Shown piece by piece: positions 50,660 through 61,116 of a stretch of 64,000 nt of DNA. The position numbers were made by a program, and so were the translations under genes. How positions within the stretch are numbered: the stretch's first letter is position 1; every line of letters starts with the position of its first letter. Source of the stretch: Cryobacterium tepidiphilum (GTDB taxonomy: Bacteria; Actinomycetota; Actinomycetes; Actinomycetales; Microbacteriaceae); NCBI RefSeq assembly GCF_003716325.1, contig NZ_RDSR01000007.1, positions 62,001-126,000 of the forward strand, in the 5' to 3' direction. The notes beneath the pieces were generated by a model. The model had not been told where the DNA came from and did no database searches. It saw only the letters and a program-made list of their open reading frames with translations.

Positions 50660-51634
50660 ATGGTCCTGTCTGACCGCGATGAACGAGTCGTGTTCATCAG
50701 CGAGAGCCCCGGGGACGAATCCCTGCTCTTCGGCGGGGCGATCGCGAGGCTCCGGGCGGCGGGCGCCGAGGTGGTGCTCTTCTACGCGCCCTCCGACGAC
50801 GGCGCGCACGGCAAGCACCTCGACACCCGTGAGCTGGAGGAGGCACTCCACGTCCTCGACGTGTCGGAGTGGCGGATGTTCGCCCGTGACCCCGCCGAAC
50901 TCGTCGACGCCGTCCGCGAGGTCGGGCCGACCGCGGTCGTCATCGGGCGCCTGGCCCCGCGCCTGGCCGACGCGGTCAGTCGCGCGGCCGTCGGGAGTCG
51001 CGTTCCGGTCTTCGTCCGGCGGAGGGAGTTCGAAGGGACCGCGCAGCGCCTCACCGCCATCGACATCCACCACGAGGTGGAACGCAAGCTCCACGCCATC
51101 CGTTGTTACGGGAGCCGGTGGACGGTGACCGACCACACCGTGACGCTCGAGGACGGCACGTTCCTCGCCGTCACGACCACCGAGACCTACGTGCGCGCCG
51201 ACACGCTGCCCGGCGTCGACGGGGAGCTCCCCGCGACGCCGCTCTCCCGGCTGCTGGCCGGGGCCGGGGGACTGGTGGCGGGTGCGGCCATCGGCATGCT
51301 CGGCACGGTGGCCCACCAGACGACGCTCGCCGTCGGCGAGGCTGCGATCCCGGTCGGGCTCGTGCTGGCGCTCGCCGCGGCTGCGACGCTCCTGGTGGGC
51401 CTCCGCATGGTGCTCGACGACCGGATGGTCGTGCTGCTCGCCGCCATCGGAATGCTCGGCACGATCTTCGTGCTGTCGCTTCGGAGCACCGGCGGATCGG
51501 TGCTCGTTCCGGCCGGCCTGCCCGGAACGCTGTGGACGCTCGTGCCCGCCCTCATCGCCGCGCTCGCCGTGGCGTGGCCCAAGGTGCCGCCGCGGGAGCA
51601 GCAGCCGCACGGGGTGCACAGCGCGAAGGCATAG
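50660..51634 (+). CDS. MshB-like (PIG-L) N-domain lacking zinc motif, fused to a membrane domain
   Basis: 324 residues. The first about 165 look like the LmbE/PIG-L fold, but the AHPDDES metal motif is ESPGDES here: the zinc histidine is S and the first aspartate is G. The later HPDH-type histidine is also not evident. The C-terminal half (about 195-305) has four to five membrane helices resembling DUF6113. Gene order (PIG-L, ferredoxin, dapC) matches the mycobacterial mshB-fdxC-dapC neighbourhood, so this is likely a non-catalytic descendant of mshB fused to its neighbour. Confidence 0.65.
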   Translation: MVLSDRDERVVFISESPGDESLLFGGAIARLRAAGAEVVLFYAPSDDGAHGKHLDTRELEEALHVLDVSEWRMFARDPAELVDAVREVGPTAVVIGRLAPRLADAVSRAAVGSRVPVFVRRREFEGTAQRLTAIDIHHEVERKLHAIRCYGSRWTVTDHTVTLEDGTFLAVTTTETYVRADTLPGVDGELPATPLSRLLAGAGGLVAGAAIGMLGTVAHQTTLAVGEAAIPVGLVLALAAAATLLVGLRMVLDDRMVVLLAAIGMLGTIFVLSLRSTGGSVLVPAGLPGTLWTLVPALIAALAVAWPKVPPREQQPHGVHSAKA

Positions 51635-51678
51635 ACTGGATTTCCGGCTGCCAGGCTCCAGAAGGGACGACGAGACCA

Positions 51679-52002
51679 GTGACCTACGTGATCGCCCTTC
51701 CGTGTGTCGACGTCAAGGACCGCGCTTGTGTCGATGAGTGCCCGGTCGACTGCATCTACGAGGGCGAGCGGTCGCTGTACATCCAGCCCGACGAGTGCGT
51801 GGACTGCGGTGCCTGCGAACCGGTGTGCCCCGTGGAGGCCATCTACTATGAGGACGACCTTCCCGAGCAGTGGGCCGAGTACTACAAGGCGAACGTGGAA
51901 TTCTTCGACGACATCGGCTCACCGGGCGGTGCCGCGAAGACCGGCGTGATCCCGAAGGACCACCCGATCATCGCCGCCCTTCCGCCGCAGGTTCAGCACT
52001 GA
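51679..52002 (+). CDS. fdxA: Ferredoxin, 7Fe type
   Basis: 107 residues. Cysteines are C9, C17, C21 and C25 in the first group and C40, C43, C46 and C50 in the second (CVDCGACEPVCP), the pattern of a [3Fe-4S][4Fe-4S] ferredoxin with a C-terminal extension. It supplies electrons to unknown partners. GTG 51679 was chosen because the protein then begins MTYVIALPC; the TAGACT -10 (51632-51637) lies over the previous stop codon. Confidence 0.93.
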   Translation: MTYVIALPCVDVKDRACVDECPVDCIYEGERSLYIQPDECVDCGACEPVCPVEAIYYEDDLPEQWAEYYKANVEFFDDIGSPGGAAKTGVIPKDHPIIAALPPQVQH

Positions 52003-52017
52003 GCCGCGACGCCCGCT

Positions 52018-53115
52018 GTGAAGGAACTTCCGGAGTACCCGTGGGACCAGATGGCTCCCTTCATTGTGCGCGCCGAAAGCCACGACGGCGGGGTCGTCGA
52101 CCTCTCGATCGGTTCCCCGGTCGATCCGACGCCCGACCTCGTCCGTGAGGCGCTGGCCTCGGCCACCGACGCGCACGCGTACCCGCAGACCGCCGGAACG
52201 CCCGCGCTTCGCCAGGCCATCGTCGACTGGTATGCCCGTCGCCGGGGAGTGACGGGCCTCACCGAGCGCAACGTGCTGCCGACCATCGGCTCGAAGGAGC
52301 TGGTGGCGCTGCTGCCGTTCCTGCTCGACGTCGGCGAGGGCGACACCATCGTGCACCCGACGGCGGCGTACCCGACCTATGCCATCGGCGCGGCCATGGT
52401 GGGCGCCGACGCGCTGGCGTCTGACGACCCGGCCGAGTGGCCCGCCACGACGAAGCTCGTGTGGCTGAACAGCCCGGGCAATCCCGACGGCCGTGTGCTC
52501 GGGGTGGATGAGCTGCGCGCCGCCGTGGCCCGCGCCCGCGAGCTCGGCGCCGTGATCGTCAATGACGAGTGCTACGCCGAGCTGGGCTGGGACGCGCCAT
52601 GGGATGCCGAGCCGATCCCGAGCATCCTCGACCCGCGCGTCATCGGCGACAACCGGCGCAATGTTCTCGCCATCTACTCGCTCAGCAAGCAGTCCAACCT
52701 GGCCGGGTACCGGGCGGCGTTCGTCGCCGGCTGCGGCGGGATCGTGTCGGGGCTGCTGAACGTGCGCAAGCACGCCGGGTTGATGCTTCCCGCGCCCCTG
52801 CAGGCGGCGATGGTGGCCGCCCTTCGCGACGACGCCCATGTCGATGCGCAACGGGAGCGCTACCGGCACCGACGCCAGGTGCTGCTGCCGGCCCTGCAGG
52901 CCGCCGGTTTCCGGATCGACCATAGCGAGGGCGGCCTGTACCTGTGGGCGACGGAGGGTGTCGACGCCTGGGAATCCATCGGCCGGCTGGCCGACCTCGG
53001 CATTGTCGCGGGGCCCGGCCACTTCTACGGTGAACACTTTCCCCAGCACGTGCGGTTCTCGCTCACGGCAACGGATGAGCGCATCGCCGCCGCCGCGGAG
53101 CGGTTGCGGGCGTAG
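52018..53115 (+). CDS. dapC: Succinyldiaminopimelate transaminase
   Basis: 365 residues of the class I aminotransferase family. The PLP lysine is K224 in SLSKQSNLAGYRAAF, with WLNSPGNPDGRVLG and VNDECYAELGWD upstream. It converts N-succinyl-2-amino-6-ketopimelate to N-succinyl-diaminopimelate in lysine/peptidoglycan synthesis. The assignment rests on the fdx-dapC order shared with mycobacteria and the nearby dapD and dapE. It starts 15 bases after fdxA. Confidence 0.88.
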   Translation: MKELPEYPWDQMAPFIVRAESHDGGVVDLSIGSPVDPTPDLVREALASATDAHAYPQTAGTPALRQAIVDWYARRRGVTGLTERNVLPTIGSKELVALLPFLLDVGEGDTIVHPTAAYPTYAIGAAMVGADALASDDPAEWPATTKLVWLNSPGNPDGRVLGVDELRAAVARARELGAVIVNDECYAELGWDAPWDAEPIPSILDPRVIGDNRRNVLAIYSLSKQSNLAGYRAAFVAGCGGIVSGLLNVRKHAGLMLPAPLQAAMVAALRDDAHVDAQRERYRHRRQVLLPALQAAGFRIDHSEGGLYLWATEGVDAWESIGRLADLGIVAGPGHFYGEHFPQHVRFSLTATDERIAAAAERLRA

Positions 53116-53203
53116 GCAGGCCCGATCCGCAACGCGACTGTAGCGATCATCCATCGAACGCCGCGAAATGTTGGCGGATGCGACAGTGGGCGGCGGAGCG
53201 GTT

Positions 53204-53209
53204 TAGGCT
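53204..53209 (+). promoter_or_regulatory. -10 box of gltA
   Basis: TAGGCT at 53204-53209, about 87 bases before the GTG of gltA. No clear -35. A strong AGGGAGG ribosome-binding site (53286-53292) precedes the start. Confidence 0.45.
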
Positions 53210-53296
53210 GTATCTGGCTCACGCGTGCATCGCCATGCAGTGAACTGCCACCGAACCGTCGGCACACCGGCCGGCACGAGCAATCAGGGAGGCTTC

Positions 53297-54604
<1,308 letters not shown>

Positions 54605-54642
54605 CGCCGCCGCATCCGTCGCCCGCGCTCTCGTTCCTGCCC

Positions 54643-54702
54643 GTGAGGGGCCAACTCTCCCTAGTCCGACGCGCTTCAGACTAGGTAAAGCTGGCCCCTC
54701 AC
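54643..54702. repeat. Dispersed palindromic element, copy B
   Basis: A 60-base nested palindrome between convergent genes. Outer arms GTGAGGGGCC (54643-54652) and GGCCCCTCAC (54693-54702); inner arms CCTAGTC (54660-54666) and GACTAGG (54679-54685). Copy A at 38457-38520 has the same arm order and similar sequence. Confidence 0.65.
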
Positions 54703-54726
54703 AGGCGAGAGAGGCCGGCGGGCGGG

Positions 54727-57297
54727 TCAGGGGGCCGGCAGCAGCCGGAGGGTGTTCGTGGCCGCTTCGCGCACCGCCGCGGGGGAGTAGGCCCAGGGCA
54801 GCGTCTGGTGGTCCTGCCAGAGCGGGGTTTGGTCGACGTAGTTCGGGTGGAAGGCGTGCCCGGACGCCCCGGTCAGGTTCACCCAGGTGGAGTCGTCGAA
54901 GTCCGCGAGGCTCACCACCTGCCGCATCGAGGGCAGCCAGTTCACCCCGTAGCCCTGCGTCGCATCCCAGCCGACGGCGTTGACAACGGATGACCCGCCC
55001 GCCAGTTCGTACGGCCCCCGGTTGAACACCCACTCCAGCGGCGCGATGCCGGATTGGCCGAAGGTGCCGTTACGCAGCTCCAGCGTGTGGATCGTGCCCC
55101 ACTGCCACTCGGAGACCGGCCCCATCAGCCGGGTGGCCTCGGCGGCGGCGCGGTCCAGCACGTGGCTGAGCATGCTGGACTGTCCGATCGCACCGATGCG
55201 GGTGTTGGTCCACCACGGCGACTCCGGGTGCGCGAGCAGGCTGGTGACGACCGCGTAGGCGCGGTCGCCGCCGGTGAGCTGGGTGCTCTCGGGCAGCTTG
55301 TCGCCGAACAGGTCGTGCAGCAGGGTGCGCCAGACCACGTTGTAGTAGGCGGCCGCTGGGCTGTCGGCGTCGAGCTGGTAGTCCCAGCCGGTGAAGAGCG
55401 CCTGGGCCTCCTTCGCGGTGCCGCTGGCCTTCGCCTTCTGCAGCAGGGGGACGAGCGCCGCGGCCATCGGGCTGTAGTTGTCGGCCTGGATGCGGCTCAT
55501 GGCTGCGGCGCTGATGGGCGTCTTGGCAGCGATCAGGGCCGCCAGCCGGGTGGTGATGCGCTCAGCCCGGTAGCCGGCGTCCCAGTCCTTCGTGATGAGG
55601 TACGGGTAGCCCGTGCCGACGGCCGCGTTGTTCGCCGTGACGATGAACCCTGCCGGCGGGTTGTAGAGGTGCGGGAGTTTCTCGAATGGGATGAAGCCCT
55701 TCCAGCGGTAGGTGCTGCTCCAGCCCGGCACCGGCACGGTCCCGTCGCCCTTGGTGCGGATGGGGATGAGCCCGGGCGACTGGTAGCCGATGTTCCCCTC
55801 GACGTCAGCGTAGAGCAGGTTCTGCGCGGGCACGTCGAACGCCTGGGCCGCCGCGCGGAAACCGGCCCAGTCGGTCGCGGCGTTCAGGGCGAAGATCGCC
55901 GCGGCGGTGCGACCGGGCCTCAGCGCCGTCCACTGCAGCGACAGCTCGTACTCGGTGCCCGGTGTCGTCGGCGCCGCCATCCCCGCGGCATCCGGGTACT
56001 CGGCTGCGATGCCGGGGAAGGCGGTTCCGGTCAGACCGCTCACGATCGGCCCGTGCGCGGTCGACCGGATCTCGAGTTTCACGGGGTCGCCGCCGGCGAC
56101 GCTGATCTTCTCGTTCCGCACCGCCAGGGGTGTGGCCTTGCCGTCGTACTCGTAGCTGTCGCCGGTGACCTTCTCGACGTACAGGTCGGCCACGTCTGGC
56201 CCCAGGTTGGTGAAGCCCCACGCCACCTTCTGGTTGTGGCCGATGATGACGCCGGGCATGCCCGAAAAGCTGTACCCGGCCACGTCGAACGGGCAGGCCG
56301 GCGAGACGCTGCGGCAGCGCAGGCCTACCTGGTACCAGACCGACGGCAGGGCGGGCCCGAGGTGCGGGTCGTTGGCGAGGAGCGGTTTGCCGGTGTCGGT
56401 GTGGGCGCCGGAGACGACCCACGAGTTGGAGCCGATCTCGCCGCCCGCCGGCCCGATGAGCTCGGGCAAAGCGTCGAGGGTGGTCTTCAGCGCGGCGAGC
56501 TGCGGCTGCAGGTCGGGCAGCAAAGCGGATGCGGCGGCCGCCTTCGCCGGCGCGGGCTTCGGGGCGGCCTTCTTCGGCACGCCGCCCAGGATCGTGGGGT
56601 GGCTGCCGTACGGGTACCCGGGGTGCAGGGCCGCGACCTCCGCGGCGCTCAGGGTGGTGGAGAGCAGGGCCCGGTCGATCTCGTCCACGAGGTTGGAGCG
56701 GAGGTCCCAGGCCATGGCCTTCAGCCAGGACACCGAGTCGACCGGGGTCCACGGCTCCGGTTCGTAGTCGTGCACCTGCAGGCCGAGGGCGACGTATTCG
56801 AGCGACAGGTCGGCGCCCGTGTGCGTGCGGAGGTACGCGTTCACGCCGTCGGCGTACGACTGGTAGTAGCCGAGGGTCACCGGGTCGAGCTTCGCGACCT
56901 CCTGCTCCGCCACCGCACGCCAGCCCAGGGTGCGGATGAACGCATCCGTACCGACCTGGCCGGCGCCGAACAGCTCGGCGAGCCGGCCGCTCGTCACGTG
57001 CCGGCGCACGTCCATCTCCCAGAACCGGTCCTGGGCGTGCACGTAGCCCTCGGCGAGGAACAGGTCGTGGGGGTCGTCGGCGACGATGCGCGGGATGCCA
57101 GCGTCGTCGCGTCGCACCGTCACGGAGTCGTCGAGCCCCGGCACGGTGACCTCTCCGGAGAGTGTGGGGAAGGAGCGGGTGACGGTCCAGACGCCCGCAC
57201 CCGCGACGATGACGGCGACGGCTGCGACGATGCCCAGCGCGATGAGGAATGGGCGGCTTCGGCGGCGGCGCCTGCTTCGGGGTGCGTCAGTGCCCAC
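54727..57297 (-). CDS. Penicillin acylase family protein (Ntn hydrolase precursor)
   Basis: 856 residues. A signal anchor spans about 17-39 (FLIALGIVAAVAVIVAGAGV). An alpha region precedes the auto-cleavage site GGEIG-SNSW, with S290 as the predicted new N-terminal nucleophile of the beta chain. Homologues hydrolyse amide bonds of beta-lactams, acyl-homoserine lactones or other N-acyl compounds; the substrate is unknown. It is likely membrane-anchored outside the cell. An Ala/Pro/Lys-rich segment (GVPKKAAPKPAPAKAAAASA, about 239-258) marks the likely linker peptide. Confidence 0.88.
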   Translation of the reverse strand: MGTDAPRSRRRRRSRPFLIALGIVAAVAVIVAGAGVWTVTRSFPTLSGEVTVPGLDDSVTVRRDDAGIPRIVADDPHDLFLAEGYVHAQDRFWEMDVRRHVTSGRLAELFGAGQVGTDAFIRTLGWRAVAEQEVAKLDPVTLGYYQSYADGVNAYLRTHTGADLSLEYVALGLQVHDYEPEPWTPVDSVSWLKAMAWDLRSNLVDEIDRALLSTTLSAAEVAALHPGYPYGSHPTILGGVPKKAAPKPAPAKAAAASALLPDLQPQLAALKTTLDALPELIGPAGGEIGSNSWVVSGAHTDTGKPLLANDPHLGPALPSVWYQVGLRCRSVSPACPFDVAGYSFSGMPGVIIGHNQKVAWGFTNLGPDVADLYVEKVTGDSYEYDGKATPLAVRNEKISVAGGDPVKLEIRSTAHGPIVSGLTGTAFPGIAAEYPDAAGMAAPTTPGTEYELSLQWTALRPGRTAAAIFALNAATDWAGFRAAAQAFDVPAQNLLYADVEGNIGYQSPGLIPIRTKGDGTVPVPGWSSTYRWKGFIPFEKLPHLYNPPAGFIVTANNAAVGTGYPYLITKDWDAGYRAERITTRLAALIAAKTPISAAAMSRIQADNYSPMAAALVPLLQKAKASGTAKEAQALFTGWDYQLDADSPAAAYYNVVWRTLLHDLFGDKLPESTQLTGGDRAYAVVTSLLAHPESPWWTNTRIGAIGQSSMLSHVLDRAAAEATRLMGPVSEWQWGTIHTLELRNGTFGQSGIAPLEWVFNRGPYELAGGSSVVNAVGWDATQGYGVNWLPSMRQVVSLADFDDSTWVNLTGASGHAFHPNYVDQTPLWQDHQTLPWAYSPAAVREAATNTLRLLPAP

Positions 57298-57387
57298 GTC
57301 ACTCCTTCGTGAATCGCCCGGTGACGCTGCCCGCCCCCACGCGGCCTCCGCCGCGCTACGAGACTATCGCCCGCTCGCGGCACGCGG

Positions 57388-57437
57388 GTTGAACGCCGCT
57401 GCGCGTACTGAATTCAGCCCGCGCAACGGCGTTCGAC
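57388..57437 (-). terminator. Nested inverted repeat after dapD
   Basis: GTTGAACGCCG (57388-57398) pairs with CGGCGTTCGAC (57427-57437) with one G-U, with GCGCG/CGCGC and a central CTGAATTCAG inside. It follows the dapD stop on the minus strand and sits upstream of the penicillin acylase promoter. Confidence 0.5.
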
Positions 57438-57461
57438 GCGCGCAGCTCGTGAGGGAGGGGC

Positions 57462-58433
57462 TCAGGCGTGCAACTGGGCGTTCAGGGTGACGCCGGCGCC
57501 GTCGCGGCGGAGCGCCTCGACCGCCCCGGTCAGCGAGTTGCGGCGGAACAGCAGGTTGGGCATTCCGGAGAGCTCGACGGCCTTCACGGTCGGGGCCGTG
57601 CCGTCCGCCGTCGGCGCGGCGCCCACGAGCACCACCTTGCTGCCGGCGGTCACGTACAGACCGGCCTCGACGATGCTGTCGTCGCCGATCGAGATGCCGA
57701 TGCCGGAGTTGGCGCCGAGCAGGGCGCGCTCGCCGATGGCGATGTGCTGCGTGCCGCCGCCCGACAGCGTTCCCATGATCGAGGCGCCGCCGCCCACGTC
57801 GGAACCGTCACCCACCACGACGCCCTGCGAGATGCGCCCCTCGACCATCGACGCGCCGAGGGTGCCCGCGTTGAAGTTCACGAAGCCCTCGTGCATGACC
57901 GTGGTGCCCGGCGCGAGGTGCGCGCCCAGCCGCACCCGGGAGGCGTCGGCGATGCGAACGCGCTCCGGGGTCACGTAGTTCAGCAGCGGCGGGAACTTGT
58001 CGATGCCGGTCGCGGTGATGCCGGCGCGCTGCAGCGGCATGCGCAGGCGGTCGAAGTCGGCCGGATGCACCGGGCCCGCATTGGTCCAGACCACGGTCGG
58101 CAGGTGGGCGAAGATGCCGTCGAGGTTGATGCTGTTCGGCCGCGCGAGCAGGTGCGAAAGCAGGTGAAGCCGGAGGTAGGCATCCGCTGTGCTGTCGGGG
58201 CCGGAGGCCAGCTCGACCTCGACGGTCACAACCTCGAGGCGCACAGCCCGCCGCGCGTCATCGCCCGCGAGCTCCTGCAGGGCCGCGGGGGCGTCGTCGC
58301 CGGCCGGCCGGCGGCCCAGCTGCGGCGAGGGAAACCAGGTGTCCAGCACGCTCCCGTCGCCGGCGACGGTGGCGAGGCCGTGACCCCAGGCGTGGGCGGG
58401 CATGGTGGAGGCAGGTGAGGGAGCGGTGGGCAT
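57462..58433 (-). CDS. dapD: Tetrahydropyridine-2,6-dicarboxylate N-succinyltransferase
   Basis: 323 residues. It succinylates tetrahydrodipicolinate in the lysine/diaminopimelate pathway. The C-terminal half is a left-handed beta helix of hexapeptide repeats ([52 protein letters not shown]), typical of DapD of the actinobacterial type. ATG 58433 is immediately preceded by a -10 TAATCT (58445-58440) at six bases, so it is leaderless, and it shares that DNA with the dapE promoter. Confidence 0.93.
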   Translation of the reverse strand: MPTAPSPASTMPAHAWGHGLATVAGDGSVLDTWFPSPQLGRRPAGDDAPAALQELAGDDARRAVRLEVVTVEVELASGPDSTADAYLRLHLLSHLLARPNSINLDGIFAHLPTVVWTNAGPVHPADFDRLRMPLQRAGITATGIDKFPPLLNYVTPERVRIADASRVRLGAHLAPGTTVMHEGFVNFNAGTLGASMVEGRISQGVVVGDGSDVGGGASIMGTLSGGGTQHIAIGERALLGANSGIGISIGDDSIVEAGLYVTAGSKVVLVGAAPTADGTAPTVKAVELSGMPNLLFRRNSLTGAVEALRRDGAGVTLNAQLHA

Positions 58434-58438
58434 GGCTC

Positions 58439-58445
58439 TAGATTA
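58439..58445. promoter_or_regulatory. Overlapping divergent -10 elements of dapD and dapE
   Basis: Within seven bases, TAGATT (plus strand, 58439-58444) and TAATCT (minus strand, 58445-58440) both fit TANNNT. Each is exactly six bases from its own start codon (GTG 58451 and ATG 58433). RNA polymerase cannot use both at once, so initiation at the two genes is expected to compete. Confidence 0.75.
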
Positions 58446-58450
58446 GTAGG

Positions 58451-59596
58451 GTGCCCCAGAACCCGATTCCAGCGGCGTCCGCGCCTTCCGTACCGTCCGC
58501 CCTGGACCTCACCGCGACATCCGTGGAGTTGACCCGGGTCATCTGCGACATGCCATCGGTCTCCGGCGATGAGACGCCGCTCGCCGACCTCATCGAGGCG
58601 GCCCTCAGCGGATGCGCGCACCTCGAGGTCGTCCGGGACGGCGACACCGTCGTGGCGCGCACGAACCTGGGCCGCTCCCAGCGCGTGGTGATCGCGGGCC
58701 ACATCGACACCGTTCCGATCAACGCGAACCTGCCCACCCGGTTCGAGACGATCGACGGCGTGGAGTACCTGTGGGGGCGCGGCACCGTCGACATGAAGGC
58801 CGGCGTGGCCGTGCAACTGAAGCTGGCCGCGGAGCTGACCGACCCCGCCGTCGACGTCACCTGGATGTGGTACGACCACGAGGAGGTCTCCGCCGACCTC
58901 AACGGGCTTGGCCGGCTGGCCCGCAACCGCCCCGACCTGTTCGCCGGCGACTTCGCGGTGCTCGGGGAACCCACGCGCAGCCAGGTCGAAGGCGGCTGCA
59001 ACGGCAACCTCCGGGTCGAGATCCGCAGCTTCGGCCTGCGGGCGCACTCCGCCCGCGCGTGGGTGGGCGACAACGCCATCCACAAGCTGGCGCCGGTGTT
59101 CGCCACGCTCGCCGAGTACCAGCCGCAGGAGGTGGACGTCGACGGACTCGTCTACCGGGAGGGCCTGAACGCGGTAGGCGTGACCGGCGGCATCGCCGGC
59201 AACGTCATCCCCGACGAGGCGATGGTGCACGTGAATTACCGCTTCGCCCCGAGCCGGTCCGGCCAGGACGCCATCGCGCACATCCACGAGCTGTTCCCCG
59301 ATTACGACATCACCGTGGTCGACCTCGCCGAGGGCGCCCGCCCGGGCCTCGACGCGCCGCTCGCGCAGGACTTCCTCGCCGCGGTGGGTGCCGGTGTGCC
59401 GGGCGGCGTGGAGGCGCGACCGAAGTACGGCTGGACCGACGTGGCCCGCTTCTCGGCGCTTGGCGTTCCCGCGGTGAACTACGGGCCGGGCGACCCGCTG
59501 AAGGCGCACGCCGACGACGAACGCGTGCCGGTTGACCAGATCACCGAGTGCGAGCGCGGGTTGCGGGCATGGCTGACGGCGTCCGCGACATCCTGA
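58451..59596 (+). CDS. dapE: Succinyl-diaminopimelate desuccinylase
   Basis: 381 residues of the M20 family. Metal ligands are in VVIAGHIDTVP (H, D), GRGTVDMKAGVA and MWYDHEEVSADL. The second domain carries GGIAGNVIPDEAMVHVNYRF. It releases succinate from N-succinyl-LL-diaminopimelate after DapC. GTG 58451 has the -10 at six bases. It overlaps the next gene by 28 bases. Confidence 0.94.
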   Translation: MPQNPIPAASAPSVPSALDLTATSVELTRVICDMPSVSGDETPLADLIEAALSGCAHLEVVRDGDTVVARTNLGRSQRVVIAGHIDTVPINANLPTRFETIDGVEYLWGRGTVDMKAGVAVQLKLAAELTDPAVDVTWMWYDHEEVSADLNGLGRLARNRPDLFAGDFAVLGEPTRSQVEGGCNGNLRVEIRSFGLRAHSARAWVGDNAIHKLAPVFATLAEYQPQEVDVDGLVYREGLNAVGVTGGIAGNVIPDEAMVHVNYRFAPSRSGQDAIAHIHELFPDYDITVVDLAEGARPGLDAPLAQDFLAAVGAGVPGGVEARPKYGWTDVARFSALGVPAVNYGPGDPLKAHADDERVPVDQITECERGLRAWLTASATS

Positions 59597-60810
59597 GGCC
59601 CCAGGAGCGCCGCCGCACGGTCGTGCTGCCGCGCTGGCGGGCCCGCTACCGGCTGACACCGTGGTGGGGGCGCGTACTCGTCATCTGGCTGCTGTCCCGC
59701 GTGCTCACGAGCGCCATGGTTCTGACCCTCGCCCGGGTGCAGGGCCCCAACCCGTGGACCGGCGCGCACCCCTCGTATGTCGACTACGCCAACATCTGGG
59801 ACGGCCGCTGGTACAACATCGTCGCGGTCGCCGGGTACCCGTCGGTGCTGCCGGTCACCCCCGACGGGCACATCGCCGAGAACGCCTGGGCGTTCATGCC
59901 CGGCTACCCGGCCGTCGTGCGCCTCATCATGTTCGCCACCGGCCTGCAGTGGAACTCCGTCGCCGTGTTCGTGTCGCTGGCCTTCAGCCTGGCGACGGCG
60001 CTCGTGTTCTACCGACTGATGCGCCGGGTGCTGCCCGGCGAGACGGCCATGTTCGCCGTCGTGCTGTTCTGCGTCGCGCCGCTGTCGCCGATCCTGCAGT
60101 TCGGCTACGCCGAATCGATGCACCTCTTCTTCCTCACCGTGGCCCTGTACCTGCTGCTCGAGCGCCGGTACGTGCTGCTGTTCCCGGTGATCACCGTCAT
60201 GGCGCTCACCCGGCCCACGGGCCTCGCCTTCGCGCTGGCCCTCGTGCTGCACGTGGGGTACCGCTGGTTCACCCGTCACACCGACCCCTACCCGCCGGGC
60301 GAGCGGATGCTGTCGGCCGGCGTTGCCGTGTTCAGCGCACTGATGGGGCTGGCGTGGCCGGCCGTCGCGTGGGCGGTGACCGGACAGCCGGGCGCGTACA
60401 CCGATACGGAGCTGGCGTGGCGCGCGCCCTACATCGGTTATCAGGAGCTGGTGCCGTTCAGCGCGTGGTTCCAGGGCGGGGTGTGGTGGCTCGGGATGCC
60501 GCTCGGGATCCTCGCCGTCATCGCCCTGGTGCTGGCGTTCGGGATGTTCCTCTTCACGCCGGCCGTGAAGCGGCTCGGCATCGACCTCCGTGCCTGGGTC
60601 GTGAGCTACGCGATCTACCTGCTGGCGGTGTTCTTCCCGCAGTCGAGCACGTTCCGGCTGCTCATGCCGTTGTTCCCGCTGCTCGGCGCCGTCGCGGCCC
60701 CGAGGTCGCGCATCTACCGGGTCGTGGTGGTGCTGGTGTCGATCGCCGCGCAGTGGGGATGGCTGCTGATCTGCTGGGGCGTGGACGGCGCCGACTGGAC
60801 CCCGCCGTGA
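59569..60810 (+). CDS. Mannosyltransferase family integral membrane protein (PIG-V-like)
   Basis: 413 residues with about ten membrane helices. The DGRWYNIVAVAGY and NAWAFMPGYPAVVR motifs in the first extracytoplasmic loop resemble the PIG-V/GPI mannosyltransferase II family, GT-C enzymes that use polyprenyl-phosphate mannose. Actinobacterial homologues are thought to make mannosylated envelope lipids; the acceptor is unknown. ATG 59569 lies inside dapE, and coupling is likely. Confidence 0.75.
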   Translation: MADGVRDILRPQERRRTVVLPRWRARYRLTPWWGRVLVIWLLSRVLTSAMVLTLARVQGPNPWTGAHPSYVDYANIWDGRWYNIVAVAGYPSVLPVTPDGHIAENAWAFMPGYPAVVRLIMFATGLQWNSVAVFVSLAFSLATALVFYRLMRRVLPGETAMFAVVLFCVAPLSPILQFGYAESMHLFFLTVALYLLLERRYVLLFPVITVMALTRPTGLAFALALVLHVGYRWFTRHTDPYPPGERMLSAGVAVFSALMGLAWPAVAWAVTGQPGAYTDTELAWRAPYIGYQELVPFSAWFQGGVWWLGMPLGILAVIALVLAFGMFLFTPAVKRLGIDLRAWVVSYAIYLLAVFFPQSSTFRLLMPLFPLLGAVAAPRSRIYRVVVVLVSIAAQWGWLLICWGVDGADWTPP

Positions 60811-60841
60811 CCGTGATTACTCGATGCGCGGCGGCATGCAC

Positions 60842-60847
60842 GATAAT
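60842..60847 (+). promoter_or_regulatory. -10 box of the DUF3117 gene
   Basis: GATAAT, about 30 bases before the ATG, close to the TATAAT optimum. AAGGGGAG forms the ribosome-binding site. Confidence 0.5.
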
Positions 60848-60877
60848 GGAACCAACCACGAAATGGAAGGGGAGCTC

Positions 60878-61054
60878 ATGGCGGCCATGAAGCCACGGAC
60901 CGGAGACGGGCCAATGGAGGCTGTAAAGGAGGGGCGCCTGATCATCGTGCGAGTTCCGCTCGAAGGGGGAGGCCGCCTCGTCGTCTCTGTGAACGATGCT
61001 GAGGCCAAGGAGCTTCACGACGCGCTCGCCGGAGTCGTCAGCGCGGCGAACTGA
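60878..61054 (+). CDS. DUF3117 domain-containing protein
   Basis: 58 residues, highly conserved in actinobacteria: MAAMKPRTGDGPMEAVKEGR then RLVVSVNDAEAKELHDAL. Beta-rich N-terminus and a C-terminal helix; function unknown. It occupies the position of M. tuberculosis Rv1211. AAGGGGAG precedes ATG 60878; a longer frame from 60824 lacks conservation. Confidence 0.9.
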   Translation: MAAMKPRTGDGPMEAVKEGRLIIVRVPLEGGGRLVVSVNDAEAKELHDALAGVVSAAN

Positions 61055-61069
61055 GATCAGCTCGAACGA

Positions 61070-61100
61070 AGGGGCCGTGCAGCTGTGCTGCACGGCCCCT
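61070..61100. terminator. Hairpin after the DUF3117 gene
   Basis: AGGGGCCGTGCAG (61070-61082) pairs exactly with CTGCACGGCCCCT (61088-61100) around CTGTG. It separates the DUF3117 gene from the convergent methyltransferase and can serve both. Confidence 0.8.
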
Positions 61101-61116
61101 CGTCATCCGTCGCCCG

